Assembly: GCF_000235365.1 (NCBI RefSeq)
Contig: NC_016449.1
Span: forward strand, 310,001-374,000
Length of the DNA stretch: 64,000 bases
Direction: 5' to 3'
From: Eremothecium cymbalariae DBVPG#7215
Taxonomy: Eukaryota > Ascomycota > Saccharomycetes > Saccharomycetales > Saccharomycetaceae
Positions 19,994-29,105 of this stretch are shown here, one piece after another; the first letter of the stretch is position 1, and the number at the start of each line of letters is the position of its first letter. The position numbers were made by a program, and so were the translations under genes. Below the pieces are notes generated by a model, which saw only the letters and a list, made by a program, of their open reading frames with translations, had not been told where the DNA came from and did not search any database.

Positions 19994-20129
19994 AACTCTC
20001 AAGTACCTTCCAATCAATTTCCAACGGGCTCAATAGAGCTACAACTCAACTTTCGAAACTACTAATGACTTTGTAAGTACTATCATTTCAAGTTCGAAAA
20101 CTTGAAATGTAAAATTTTCACCAAGTGGG

Positions 20130-20136
20130 TTACCCG
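20130..20136 (+). promoter_or_regulatory. Reb1-type site between MRPL4 and LSM3
   Basis: TTACCCG is the Reb1 core. It lies near the middle of the 268-base divergent promoter, where Reb1 commonly sets a nucleosome-free gap for two genes. Confidence 0.5.
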
Positions 20137-20261
20137 TATCTTGTGAACAGTGCCATTGAGGCTCTTCAGAATTGGTAAGGTTAAGCTTTAAAAAAGTATA
20201 ACTCAAGCCAATAATTGGTGGTTGACCTTAGTGGGACAAGTTAGTATTTTATGATCCAAAG

Positions 20262-20513
20262 ATGTCTGATACTCCGTTGGACTTGTTGAGGTTAAATTTG
20301 GACGAGAAAGTTTACGTAAAATTGCGGGGTGCCAGAAAACTTACAGGTACCCTGCAGGCTTTTGATTCGCATTGTAATATCGTACTTTCAGATGCAGAGG
20401 AAACAATTTACGAGCTGGTTGACGGCAACTTGAGGTTTGAAACGAAAACCTCAGAGATGATATTTGTCAGGGGAGATAGTGTGACATTAGTTACTGCACA
20501 ACCTGAAGAATGA
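20262..20513 (+). CDS. LSM3: Lsm3, U6 snRNA and mRNA-decay Sm-like protein
   Basis: An 83-residue Sm-fold protein (S. cerevisiae Lsm3 89). The Sm1 motif is present as [21 protein letters not shown] and CNIVLSD, and the Sm2 motif as [12 protein letters not shown]. It is a subunit of two seven-membered rings: Lsm2-8, which binds the U6 snRNA 3' end in the nucleus, and Lsm1-7, which binds oligoadenylated mRNA for decapping in the cytoplasm. Position beside MRPL4 and CAR2 equals YLR438C-A. There is no sign of an intron. Confidence 0.96.
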   Translation: MSDTPLDLLRLNLDEKVYVKLRGARKLTGTLQAFDSHCNIVLSDAEETIYELVDGNLRFETKTSEMIFVRGDSVTLVTAQPEE

Positions 20514-20736
20514 TTAAAGGTAAGAAGAAGGGGAGAATACACGGGTTTACTTATGTAACCTAATATTGCATATGTACAGTATATAAAAAAACAGCCGGAA
20601 TTTCTGGAGAATGCAATATCTCATAGTTTTCAATGATGATTCCAGATGAGGTTATCTTCTGTTTTTTTATCTTAGATCCTGCGAATATATATGAGTGTGT
20701 GTCGTATAAGTTTACTTCAGTACTTTGCAAGGGATA

Positions 20737-23700
20737 TTAGATACTGTTACGTCTATGTTGCAGATGCATTCCCTGTGCAGAGAAAGGCTCATTACCTGGG
20801 ATTTTGGGCATATTACCCGTTTTCTCTAGCTCTTGGAAGAACATACGACCATATGCAGCACCCACTTGATATATTTCTTCAAATTTCGCGAAATCTAAAG
20901 TTGCGTAGGGTTCAATTGGAGGACGGAAATAAATGACTCCTGGAGTACTTTTAGCCTTCTCTAGAGCATTTACAGAGGCTACATATCCAAGCCTCATTTG
21001 AATTTCTGCCATGTTAGGAATATTTGGATGTTTGGAAAATGGGTTCCAACGATTAAACAATATCCAGAAGCCATTAAGGGAATCTCCATATTCCATCGGC
21101 GTTCTATCATCTACAGATCCCACGTCCACAGCAAATATGGTTTTACATCCACGAGATTTCATTTCGGAAACTGGAAGATTATCTAGATAACCTCCATCAA
21201 GCAACATACTGCCATTATCAGTCAATGGAGGCAATATTCCGGCTAAGGACATGGAAGCACGGATATACCTCCATGCATAACCAGAACTATGAATTTCCTG
21301 GACCGATTCTGTAATGTTTGTTGAATTACAGTAATATTGGATCCAAAAATCCTCAATTCTAATATCACCAAATGATTTCCAGATACCACGGTTAAATTCG
21401 TGGCCGGTTGTGTAAGAAGTGACGGGCCATGTCATATCGCTTAACATTCTCCATAAAGATCCAATTCTGCCAGCAAACTTCTTCACCCTTCCATAGATGG
21501 GAACCAAATCATAATCTTTAGCATACAATCCACCAACAAAGGATCCAATTGAAGTACCACCAATCATATCGATTGGGATGCCATGTTCTTCGATGGCTTT
21601 TAGGACACCCAAATGACTAATCCCACGAGCACCACCCCCACCTAGCACTAAGCCTATAGCTTGGCCAGATAAAATCCGTGCTAGCCTTAGAAAGTCATTT
21701 TTATGAGCATAAACAGGGGTGTAATACTTCTGTTTCCTTTGAATATATTTCAGAGAAATATTTTCCATAGTGCTCTTGATCGAGTCCGGCAATAATTTTA
21801 CGAAGTTTTCTTGGGTTTTCTTCGTCAATTGGTTTAAGCGCTCCTTTTGGCGAAGTCTCTCCATAAATACAGATGCAGGGTTCAAAAAATTCACGCCGGA
21901 CTTTGGCTCCGATCTCTCTGAATGTTTTTGAGAACTGACAAACTGCATATGATGGTGTTGATGAACCCACATTCTATTACGAAGCCATTTATGAGTCAAA
22001 CCAGGTTCAACATACCGCTCCGGATGCAAAAGTAACAACTCCGTCCTTGCAGTTGTCTTGTTCTTCAATAGCAGACGTTCGTATTCACCAATGTCAGGTT
22101 CACTAGTAGCGTCTGCTAGAAGCAAAATGCAGTCTCCTTGAGAAATACATGTTGAGGTCCAAGAAGAATTTATAGGGGTGTCTGCAATATACACAACGAC
22201 CTCGTAGAGTTCTTCAAGTTGAGTAAAATAGCCAGATTGTTTCAAGTTAGCCAACTTATCAAAAGCATGTCTACCTAAATGAGAAAGTGTGGTACTTTGA
22301 GTCAATCCGATAGTAGTCCTTCCTACTTGTTTGAAAGCTGAAACCAGTTTTGTGGCAAACTCTTCCACTGGTAGCCCTTGCGTGATAGGTAAAATAGTGA
22401 TAGTCTTGTAATTTATTGCCCAACTAAAGCTGTCACTGCCCCAGCTTGAGCTGCTAACAGAGGATGGAATCATTAGATTAAAATCATATCGGTACCCATT
22501 CGCATTATTCATAATTTTTGTGGGTTCATCACTATCAGAATGTTTCTGCAATATATTACGCGCCACAAGCCTGCTGACGCGAATCATTATTGAGGGATGT
22601 TCTAAAGCAAGCACTTCAAACAACGTCCTTGGAATACGTGCTAGTTCCGTGTCTCTTACAGCAACAACGGTGGATAACCGATTCACTGCTGTTATAACTT
22701 CAACCTCACCAAAGCTACAACCCTGAGAATACTCACCAATAACCTGTACATGCCTCTTGTTTAATTCCTTTCTTGTCTTCTTTCTCCTCAAAGATGAAAG
22801 TTTTTCTTCCAATGGTTCTTGAGTCTTAGTTCTTTGATGTAATTGTCTGAGCCTGCCATTTAACACCACATAAATTGCGTTTGCTGGATCATTCTGTTTA
22901 AATAGCGTTTCAGAAGCTTCTAAGTGTACCCATTCCAATGCATAGTCCAATTTTAGTATTTTAGGACTTAGAAGGTTGGTCAACGTTTCTGCAATTCTCA
23001 AATAAATCATGAAATATTTGTCGCAAAGTTTTTCTAGCACTCCTAGTGCCACGAACCCAACATATAAGTCTGTTTTAGCCCTCAATGAAACAAAGGATTT
23101 AAAACCTATTACAGCTGCTAAATATCCTGCAATACCACCAGGTTTTACTGTGTAAAGAACATGCTCAACAAGGTCTTCCTCAGCTTTGGAGCAAACCTCT
23201 AATTCACCTGATACGATATAATACAACCCTTTACTATTAGCATTTTGTTCCAACAAAATAGTTCCGCTCGAAATAAACATCGTTTCCAAACCTTGAGCAA
23301 ATTCGACCTTGGCAGAATTAAAGTCTAGGTTTAGTGGTTCCTTTTCAGCATATTTGGCACGTTGGGCCTTCTTTCTAATCTTGACTTTCTCCGGAGATAA
23401 ACACTTGAAGACTTCTTGATTTAATGATTTTGTTTGGGATACAGATGCGAAGGATGAACACAACGATGCGCTTGAAGTCCTTCTGTGCTTCACTAGGAAA
23501 CTATCCTCATTTGGGGGCATGATATTTTCGTTCGTAATACCCAAATAACCAAATATGCTTTCAACAAGTGCCATTCTCCAAGCAGATTCCTCGGTTTCTT
23601 CTGCTGCAGAAAAGGAATAGGAATTGGGATTCTCATTTAAGTTTATTTTTGAGGTTTTTGTACTCAATGTTGACGGAGATGAGATTGAAGGATGATGGCT

Positions 23701-25299
23701 ATTAGAATTGTGTGGTTCTCCTTGATGTAAAGTTATATTGGTGCTACTATTATCCTTTGAGTATTTCTGCGCCCTAGATAAACCTGAAGAAGCATTTGTA
23801 GTACGGCAGCTGAAGTCCTTCCGTGATAAAGGAACGTTAGATAACAAATCGCCAGGGTTAAATTGGTCTCTGGATTCAAGGGCAATATGACGAGAACCCT
23901 TGGTGGACCCCTGAGAGATATTCCTTGCACTACCTCTCTGATGTCTGTGAATATTTTCTTGAGAAGGTAACTCGTTTGATTTCCTTTGTATACTCTTCAA
24001 TAGCGCATCCTGCAAGTAATACGGCAACTCAAAATTAACACGCCTATTCAATAATACCTCTGTGTACATAATCTCCTTAGTCAACCCTAAGTAAGAATGG
24101 GCTGTTTGGAAAGTGACACGATACAACTCTGTGAGAATCATTTGAATAATATGGGAGGCAGACCGAGGGTATTTTACCATTAGCCGCTTAAACGCACTGG
24201 CGGGGATCACTGCAACTGTGCAGTCTGTAGAAGCATATGCAACAATTTCCGGAAGAGATTCAGAACTTTTTTCAACTATACTATGATTAGAAATTGGAGA
24301 ATCATCGATGTGTCTGGGTACAGGTGAATAGGATGGGGTTGGGGCATTGGGCATATTCTGAAGTGAAACGTCATATTTTTGATACGCCTTGGTTAAAGCT
24401 ATGTCTACGTTCTGCGGTTCCTGTAGGGAATCCAAGAACGGGAAAACAGAGGGCCGAAAGGAAGTATCTACAATACACTCAGTCGATGGACTTTTGGCTC
24501 CTAGGCCATTTGTCTCCGTCATAGGGGCCTGGTTATCTGTGAAAAGTTTAAGGATGCTTACAAGGGAAGAGACATGGTTTCCCGCTGTGACCTTGTTTAA
24601 CAATTGGAATCTTTCACCGTTAACTCTTAGATCATCGTCTGTGGTCTCATACTGGTAGTCATCTGTTACAGGCTTCGCGCCATTATGGCTGTTGCTGTTT
24701 TCGTGAGGTGTAGCAATCTTATGATAAATCTGCAAAGTCCCTTCCACAACAATTGAAAACCCAACAGAGTCATCAAGCAGCATAACTTCATCCTGTTCTA
24801 GACGCTGGGTTCTCATCGATTTAGTAAGTTCATGGAACACCAACTTATCGAGATTTCCAAAGATTTTGATAGCACTCAGAAATTCGTCAAGGTAGGATGC
24901 AAACCCAGACCTGCGTTTATCCTCAGATGTATTCATAAAAATTGCCTCATTATCCTCGATCATCTGCCTGTTTTTGGCAAACATATCATCATCTATATCG
25001 CGCTTCAAAAGGGAATAAGCTGAGAACACACGACTTTTAAGAATAAGATGCGTGAGAAGGGGTAGGAGAGCTCCACATAAAGCCAATAAATAAAATGATG
25101 CACCAGAATAGGAAATATAACTTATTGCAGCAGAAGTCATCCCAAGGAACACAAATTGAATCACTTTCGAAACAACATAAAATCCATTAGCAAATAATGA
25201 CCCGATAAAGGATGAGCAGGATATAAACCAGTGCGCTAAAGCTCCCTGAGAATCAGTAGAGTTTATTAACACCACTGAATTTTCAAGCTCTTTACTCAT
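20737..25299 (-). CDS. NTE1: Nte1, ER lysophospholipase / phosphatidylcholine phospholipase B
   Basis: 1,520 residues from ATG 25299 (S. cerevisiae 1,679). Hydrophobic helices at about 25-75 anchor it in the ER membrane. Three cyclic-nucleotide-binding-like domains follow (first ~165-290, interrupted by a long Ser-rich insert; then ~640-760 and ~770-890). The patatin domain near 1,210-1,375 has the oxyanion loop GGGGARG, nucleophile elbow GTSIGSF and the DGG of the Ser-Asp dyad. Nte1 deacylates phosphatidylcholine to glycerophosphocholine, and in S. cerevisiae influences the transcription repressor Opi1. Homologous to human PNPLA6. CAR2 lies upstream, with a 523-base gap. In S. cerevisiae NTE1 is YML059C, next to OGG1. 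Confidence 0.97.
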   Translation of the reverse strand: MSKELENSVVLINSTDSQGALAHWFISCSSFIGSLFANGFYVVSKVIQFVFLGMTSAAISYISYSGASFYLLALCGALLPLLTHLILKSRVFSAYSLLKRDIDDDMFAKNRQMIEDNEAIFMNTSEDKRRSGFASYLDEFLSAIKIFGNLDKLVFHELTKSMRTQRLEQDEVMLLDDSVGFSIVVEGTLQIYHKIATPHENSNSHNGAKPVTDDYQYETTDDDLRVNGERFQLLNKVTAGNHVSSLVSILKLFTDNQAPMTETNGLGAKSPSTECIVDTSFRPSVFPFLDSLQEPQNVDIALTKAYQKYDVSLQNMPNAPTPSYSPVPRHIDDSPISNHSIVEKSSESLPEIVAYASTDCTVAVIPASAFKRLMVKYPRSASHIIQMILTELYRVTFQTAHSYLGLTKEIMYTEVLLNRRVNFELPYYLQDALLKSIQRKSNELPSQENIHRHQRGSARNISQGSTKGSRHIALESRDQFNPGDLLSNVPLSRKDFSCRTTNASSGLSRAQKYSKDNSSTNITLHQGEPHNSNSHHPSISSPSTLSTKTSKINLNENPNSYSFSAAEETEESAWRMALVESIFGYLGITNENIMPPNEDSFLVKHRRTSSASLCSSFASVSQTKSLNQEVFKCLSPEKVKIRKKAQRAKYAEKEPLNLDFNSAKVEFAQGLETMFISSGTILLEQNANSKGLYYIVSGELEVCSKAEEDLVEHVLYTVKPGGIAGYLAAVIGFKSFVSLRAKTDLYVGFVALGVLEKLCDKYFMIYLRIAETLTNLLSPKILKLDYALEWVHLEASETLFKQNDPANAIYVVLNGRLRQLHQRTKTQEPLEEKLSSLRRKKTRKELNKRHVQVIGEYSQGCSFGEVEVITAVNRLSTVVAVRDTELARIPRTLFEVLALEHPSIMIRVSRLVARNILQKHSDSDEPTKIMNNANGYRYDFNLMIPSSVSSSSWGSDSFSWAINYKTITILPITQGLPVEEFATKLVSAFKQVGRTTIGLTQSTTLSHLGRHAFDKLANLKQSGYFTQLEELYEVVVYIADTPINSSWTSTCISQGDCILLLADATSEPDIGEYERLLLKNKTTARTELLLLHPERYVEPGLTHKWLRNRMWVHQHHHMQFVSSQKHSERSEPKSGVNFLNPASVFMERLRQKERLNQLTKKTQENFVKLLPDSIKSTMENISLKYIQRKQKYYTPVYAHKNDFLRLARILSGQAIGLVLGGGGARGISHLGVLKAIEEHGIPIDMIGGTSIGSFVGGLYAKDYDLVPIYGRVKKFAGRIGSLWRMLSDMTWPVTSYTTGHEFNRGIWKSFGDIRIEDFWIQYYCNSTNITESVQEIHSSGYAWRYIRASMSLAGILPPLTDNGSMLLDGGYLDNLPVSEMKSRGCKTIFAVDVGSVDDRTPMEYGDSLNGFWILFNRWNPFSKHPNIPNMAEIQMRLGYVASVNALEKAKSTPGVIYFRPPIEPYATLDFAKFEEIYQVGAAYGRMFFQELEKTGNMPKIPGNEPFSAQGMHLQHRRNSI

Positions 25300-25822
25300 T
25301 ATTAACAATCTTAATTATACTGAAAGAGCCTGGCGCTTCTGAACTGATCTTCAAAACTTAAAGGACCGTTCCATTTGAAACCACCTTTTGTAGCGAAGAG
25401 AGCATGTTTTGCAGTCCATTTTTTAGATTTTTTTTTACCTTCCCTTTTTTTCAGGGTCGGTATGAAATGTATCGACGATAAGCGATATCAGTACGATGGA
25501 TGGAAATATAGCCAGACCAAGCACTATGCGTAATCCTGAGCTAATGATAAACGGGATTTTAGACGGCACGGTATTCGAAAATAGGAGGGTTCCTGTGCTT
25601 GAGGGTTTTATGGAGGTTTTTCGCAGATCAGAAACCCGTGCTTAGCAAGCAGCACAGTGCAAGCGGATAGAGGCGAGACACAATTTTAAACGACTAGCAG
25701 TTATTTTGCCTGCATAAGCTCAGTCAGTGCCTTACTAAGATTAATTCTTTTGGAGCTAGCAATTACTACAAAACCAATACACGCAATGTAGTATATATAT
25801 GTAACCCAACCTACTTAAATTA
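25300..25822. promoter_or_regulatory. NTE1 upstream region and CAR2 3' flank
   Basis: 523 bases between the CAR2 stop and the NTE1 start. It has T-rich tracts (about 25420-25450), purine/pyrimidine blocks and a TAGTATATATATGT tract near 25790 that may help CAR2 3'-end formation. No convincing ORF or RNA gene. Confidence 0.4.
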
Positions 25823-27130
25823 CTAGTGAGAAGACCTTTCAGCCATTGGAAGCTTCTCCAAGGCCCTCTTGATTGCAACTATACCTTTTTGGAGGTCCTC
25901 TTCGGAGATGACCAATGGGGGCGCCAAACGAATGATGTGTTCGTGAGTTGGTTTGGCGAGCACACCTTCGTCTTTCATCAATAGACACAAGTCCCAAGCG
26001 GTCCTGTGGTTAGCCTTCGATGGATCTATAACGATTGCTGTGAGTAGGCCCTTACCACGAACTTCAGAGATAACACCATAGGATTCCGTCTTTAGTTTCT
26101 GCAGGTCGGCCTGGAACTTATCACCCAATACACGGGCACGTTCGACCAAGTTTTCCTTTCTAACGACCTCTAACGCAGCTATAGCAACGCGGGAGGACAA
26201 GGGATTACCTCCATATGTGGAGCCATGAGAGCCTGGAGAGAAACACGACATGATCTCCTTCGAGGACAGCACGCAAGACACAGGTAGAACACCGCCTGAG
26301 ATAGCCTTTCCTAACAGAATAACGTCAGGCTTGACGCCCTCTGAGTGTTCGTAACACAACAACTTCCCAGTACGTCCGATACCAGTCTGAATCTCATCAC
26401 AGATGAACAACACATTGTATTTACGGCACAGCGTCTGCACACCCAGTAAGTAGCTCGAAGGAGGAACGACAATCCCTGCCTCGCCCTGAATAGGTTCCAA
26501 GATAATGGCCGCAATCTTATCCCCAGAATGTTCAAGAGCCCTTTCTAAATCCTCAATCACACCATACCTAATAGACGCTCCCGCCCCACCAGGCAACTCG
26601 GCAGTAGTGTTGGCCAGGAATGGCCCAAAATCCTTCTTCGAGTCTTCCTCATCTGTAGACAACGAGATAGCACCAAACGTGCGTCCATGGAAATTACCCT
26701 GTGCCCCCAAAACTATAGCCTCACCCTGAAGAATGCCTTTCTTCATGTACCCCCACCGTCTCGCCAACTTGATCGCAGTCTCAACGGCTTCCGCCCCAGT
26801 GTTCATTGGCAAAACCATCTCGTATCCAAAGTACTCCGTCACATACTTGGCAAAAACAGCAAAACAATCATTGGAAAACGCCCGCGAGGACAATGTCAAC
26901 TGCGACGCTTGATCAACAAGTGCCTTGATGATCTCAGGGTGACAATGGCCCTGGTTCACCGCAGAATACGCAGACAAAAAGTCCAAGTATTCCTTCCCCT
27001 CGGGATCCCAAACATGTGCACCTGACGCACGGTGGAAAACCACAGGCAGAGGATGATAGTTATGGGCTGAATACTCGTTTTCGTACTCAACTGTAGTTTT
27101 CGAAGAAATATTAAAATCAACTGACACCAT
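25823..27130 (-). CDS. CAR2: Ornithine aminotransferase Car2
   Basis: A 435-residue class-III PLP aminotransferase (S. cerevisiae 424). It has the substrate region [18 protein letters not shown], the cofactor cradle [18 protein letters not shown], the [16 protein letters not shown] block with the PLP-binding Asp, and the Schiff-base lysine in [16 protein letters not shown]. It converts L-ornithine and 2-oxoglutarate to glutamate semialdehyde and glutamate, the second step of arginine breakdown after arginase, in the cytosol. In S. cerevisiae it is induced by arginine (ArgR/Mcm1) and by allophanate, and repressed through Ume6. No target site is certain here. Position matches YLR438W. Confidence 0.97.
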   Translation of the reverse strand: MVSVDFNISSKTTVEYENEYSAHNYHPLPVVFHRASGAHVWDPEGKEYLDFLSAYSAVNQGHCHPEIIKALVDQASQLTLSSRAFSNDCFAVFAKYVTEYFGYEMVLPMNTGAEAVETAIKLARRWGYMKKGILQGEAIVLGAQGNFHGRTFGAISLSTDEEDSKKDFGPFLANTTAELPGGAGASIRYGVIEDLERALEHSGDKIAAIILEPIQGEAGIVVPPSSYLLGVQTLCRKYNVLFICDEIQTGIGRTGKLLCYEHSEGVKPDVILLGKAISGGVLPVSCVLSSKEIMSCFSPGSHGSTYGGNPLSSRVAIAALEVVRKENLVERARVLGDKFQADLQKLKTESYGVISEVRGKGLLTAIVIDPSKANHRTAWDLCLLMKDEGVLAKPTHEHIIRLAPPLVISEEDLQKGIVAIKRALEKLPMAERSSH

Positions 27131-27659
27131 TATATTCTACACAAAAAATAATCGTTCCTTTTCAGCAAATAGCACCTTGTGTATACCTTCTCGTTAAACT
27201 CTTTTTCGTTGTCAAAAAGGTCCTCACTCAGTCTTAAAAACTTGTATTTTTCCTACTTTTCCAAAAGCAAGAGAACAACCAATATAGTTATATATATATA
27301 CAACTTGATGATGTGATCAACATAAAAAGAAAAAGAATTGCAGTCCTTTAGTCAAAGAGGAATTAAACAAGCCGTCATCTTGCCTAGGTGCCTCCTCCAA
27401 AAATATTGCTCTTATAATCCCGTAAATATGGGATTCTACAAAGTGGTGATCATCTATTTCGCTATCAAGTGTACATAGGGGCATATCTTTCGCTCTTTAT
27501 TTCGCATAGCGGTCTCTGTTCGTTCCGTCCAGTTCCGTCAAGTTCCCATTATATTAAAAAAACCAGAGGGAGAAAGGACGGCGAAAATACGAAAACGATG
27601 AGACGAGATGACGAAGACGTCGGGAAGGGAGTAGGGTGTGGTTTTGGTCCTTCTGTGGG

Positions 27660-27666
27660 CGGGTAA
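27660..27666 (+). promoter_or_regulatory. Reb1-type site
   Basis: CGGGTAA (core TTACCCG on the other strand), 24 bases before the forkhead palindrome and immediately followed by CGCGG. Confidence 0.5.
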
Positions 27667-27689
27667 CGCGGGACGATCGCCCGTGCACC

Positions 27690-27709
27690 TTTGTTTACAT
27701 GTAAACAAA
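27690..27709. promoter_or_regulatory. Perfect 20-base palindrome with two forkhead sites
   Basis: TTTGTTTACATGTAAACAAA is its own reverse complement. Each half is a full Fkh1/Fkh2 consensus (GTAAACAAA). It lies about 290 bases upstream of the SML1/DIF1 start, between two Reb1-type sites. Confidence 0.75.
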
Positions 27710-27739
27710 CAACACCCACACATATTAGATATAATGGAG

Positions 27740-27747
27740 TTACCCGG
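27740..27747 (+). promoter_or_regulatory. Reb1 site
   Basis: TTACCCGG is a full Reb1 consensus, 16 bases before the TATA box of the SML1/DIF1 promoter. Confidence 0.6.
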
Positions 27748-28001
27748 CCGAGATCTAGCCGGTATATAAGTTCCAGAAGTTTCCCGCCTGTTCCTCCCTT
27801 CATGTCCGTGGCGTGGGTTGGAGCCGTTGTTGTCTGTCGTTTCTCTATAGACGTCTGTTCACGCTGGAGTTCCTCTGTCGGAGAATGCTTGGATAAGGAT
27901 ATAGGCCGGCTCTTTCAACCTCTCCCAGATATACAGGAAAGTACCAGACGAATATAGCAGAAGCCCCAGACATCTTATAGGAACACACACAAACACACAT
28001 C

Positions 28002-28472
28002 ATGACGACCTCAAGACCAAGTAGCGGAAACACGATGGCGGGTTACAAAAGACAATTGAATAGCAGGACTAGAGAGGGTTCGGAGCAGTGTAATGAGTAT
28101 CAGAATGAGCTTTCGACAATCGGAATGCGTATCAGGCAGGCGGTAGACAACGGCTACCAGGCCCCCCACGATCCTGTAAGAGGGCGTGATGATGCTCAGG
28201 ACCAGTTTTCGAATGTTTGTGTGCAAGATAACTCACGGTTTACAACCCCTGAATACAAGAGAACGTCTATGGAGGGTGGCAGGCAGCCACCGATGCTTGT
28301 GAACCAGCGTACTATGTCTTCATCTTCGTCGTTAGAAGCGTGGGAGACGAATCTAGATGAACGTTTAAGTTTGATTGAGAACGCGATAATGCGCAACAAG
28401 TTAGGGGCAGGCGATTTTATGATGAGTGGTACCAAGAGAGGGTTTGATCAGCTAGAAATGGATAGGTGGTAG
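28002..28472 (+). CDS. SML1/DIF1: Combined Sml1/Dif1-type ribonucleotide reductase regulator
   Basis: A 156-residue disordered protein. The middle segment LSTIGMRIRQAVDNGYQ matches the Hug domain of S. cerevisiae Dif1 (YLR437C), which directs Rnr2-Rnr4 into the nucleus. Then PPMLVNQRTMSSSSSLEAW matches the Sml motif shared by Dif1 and Sml1. The C-terminal helix (EAWETNLDERLSLIENAI, then KLGAGDF) matches the Rnr1-binding end of Sml1 (YML058W), which Dif1 lacks. The serine run before the helix resembles the region of Sml1 phosphorylated by Dun1. One protein here thus carries both parts. SML1 lies beside NTE1 and DIF1 beside CAR2 in S. cerevisiae, and both neighbours are adjacent here. Expected role: checkpoint-controlled limitation of dNTP synthesis. 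Confidence 0.88.
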   Translation: MTTSRPSSGNTMAGYKRQLNSRTREGSEQCNEYQNELSTIGMRIRQAVDNGYQAPHDPVRGRDDAQDQFSNVCVQDNSRFTTPEYKRTSMEGGRQPPMLVNQRTMSSSSSLEAWETNLDERLSLIENAIMRNKLGAGDFMMSGTKRGFDQLEMDRW

Positions 28473-29105
28473 GCAACTTTGCGGGATACAACAAGAAAAG
28501 GAGGGATAAGAGAGAGAGGAGCGGTGTACGTGTGCGGCCAGTCGGACAATTTTTATTATGTTATTGTTTTATTTTTGTGTAACTTGGGAAACGAAAAAAT
28601 GCTGTCTTGGATGCTTTTATTTATTATATATTGGAAGGAGGAGGTTTGCGGCAGCAGCTGCGGAAGCAGTTGCACGTGATACCCCGTCGTCTTATGAGCT
28701 AGAAACCGGCCTCCAAATCTCGCAACATAGATAGCTCTATATCTCGCCGGTACCCGCATAAGTGATCTGAACGGCCTTTGGGGAGCTGGATACTGCTGTC
28801 ATTAGTTCTAAGATGGAACGTTGCAGGGTATATTATTTTGTTATAATAGGAAGATTGATTATATAATCCCAGGAACCCCTTTCTGCGTGCTCGAAGATAT
28901 GTCATAAGCTACGATCAAGCCTTTGCTCTGAACATCGCACTGGATCTTCCCTGCTTTCTCTAACCAAGGCACGCTGTGGTCTAGTGGGATGACCGTTGAA
29001 ATATTGCGAGCAGTGGTGGTTGTAGAAGGAAGATATTTGGGGCGATAACAAGGGCATATCATCATCGAGTGATATAAAGGTGTTTTGAAGGTATTGATCC
29101 GCTAC
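28473..29105. other. Intergenic region at a synteny breakpoint
   Basis: 633 bases between SML1/DIF1 and UBP16. Genes to the left follow the YML/YLR block and genes to the right the YPL/YBR block, so an ancestral rearrangement breakpoint lies here. It contains a CACGTG at about 28673. A GTGGTCTAGTGGG at about 28975 recalls a tRNA D-arm, but no tRNA can be folded around it. Short ORFs on both strands show no recognisable domain. Confidence 0.55.

Larger units (their letters stand above)
27131..28001. promoter_or_regulatory. Divergent CAR2-SML1/DIF1 promoter region
   Basis: 871 bases without a convincing gene. The CAR2-proximal half is AT-rich, with a TATATATATA run near 27291-27300. The other half is more GC-rich and carries two Reb1-type sites, a 20-base forkhead palindrome and a TATA box (27763-27769, TATATAA) 239 bases before the SML1/DIF1 ATG. 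Short ORFs at 27469-27957 on both strands lack recognisable features. Confidence 0.6.

Noticed and set aside
28965..29010. tRNA-Val-like D-arm GTGGTCTAGTGGG
   Set aside because: No B-box (GGTTCGANTCC) or acceptor stem can be paired around it. At best it is a relic.
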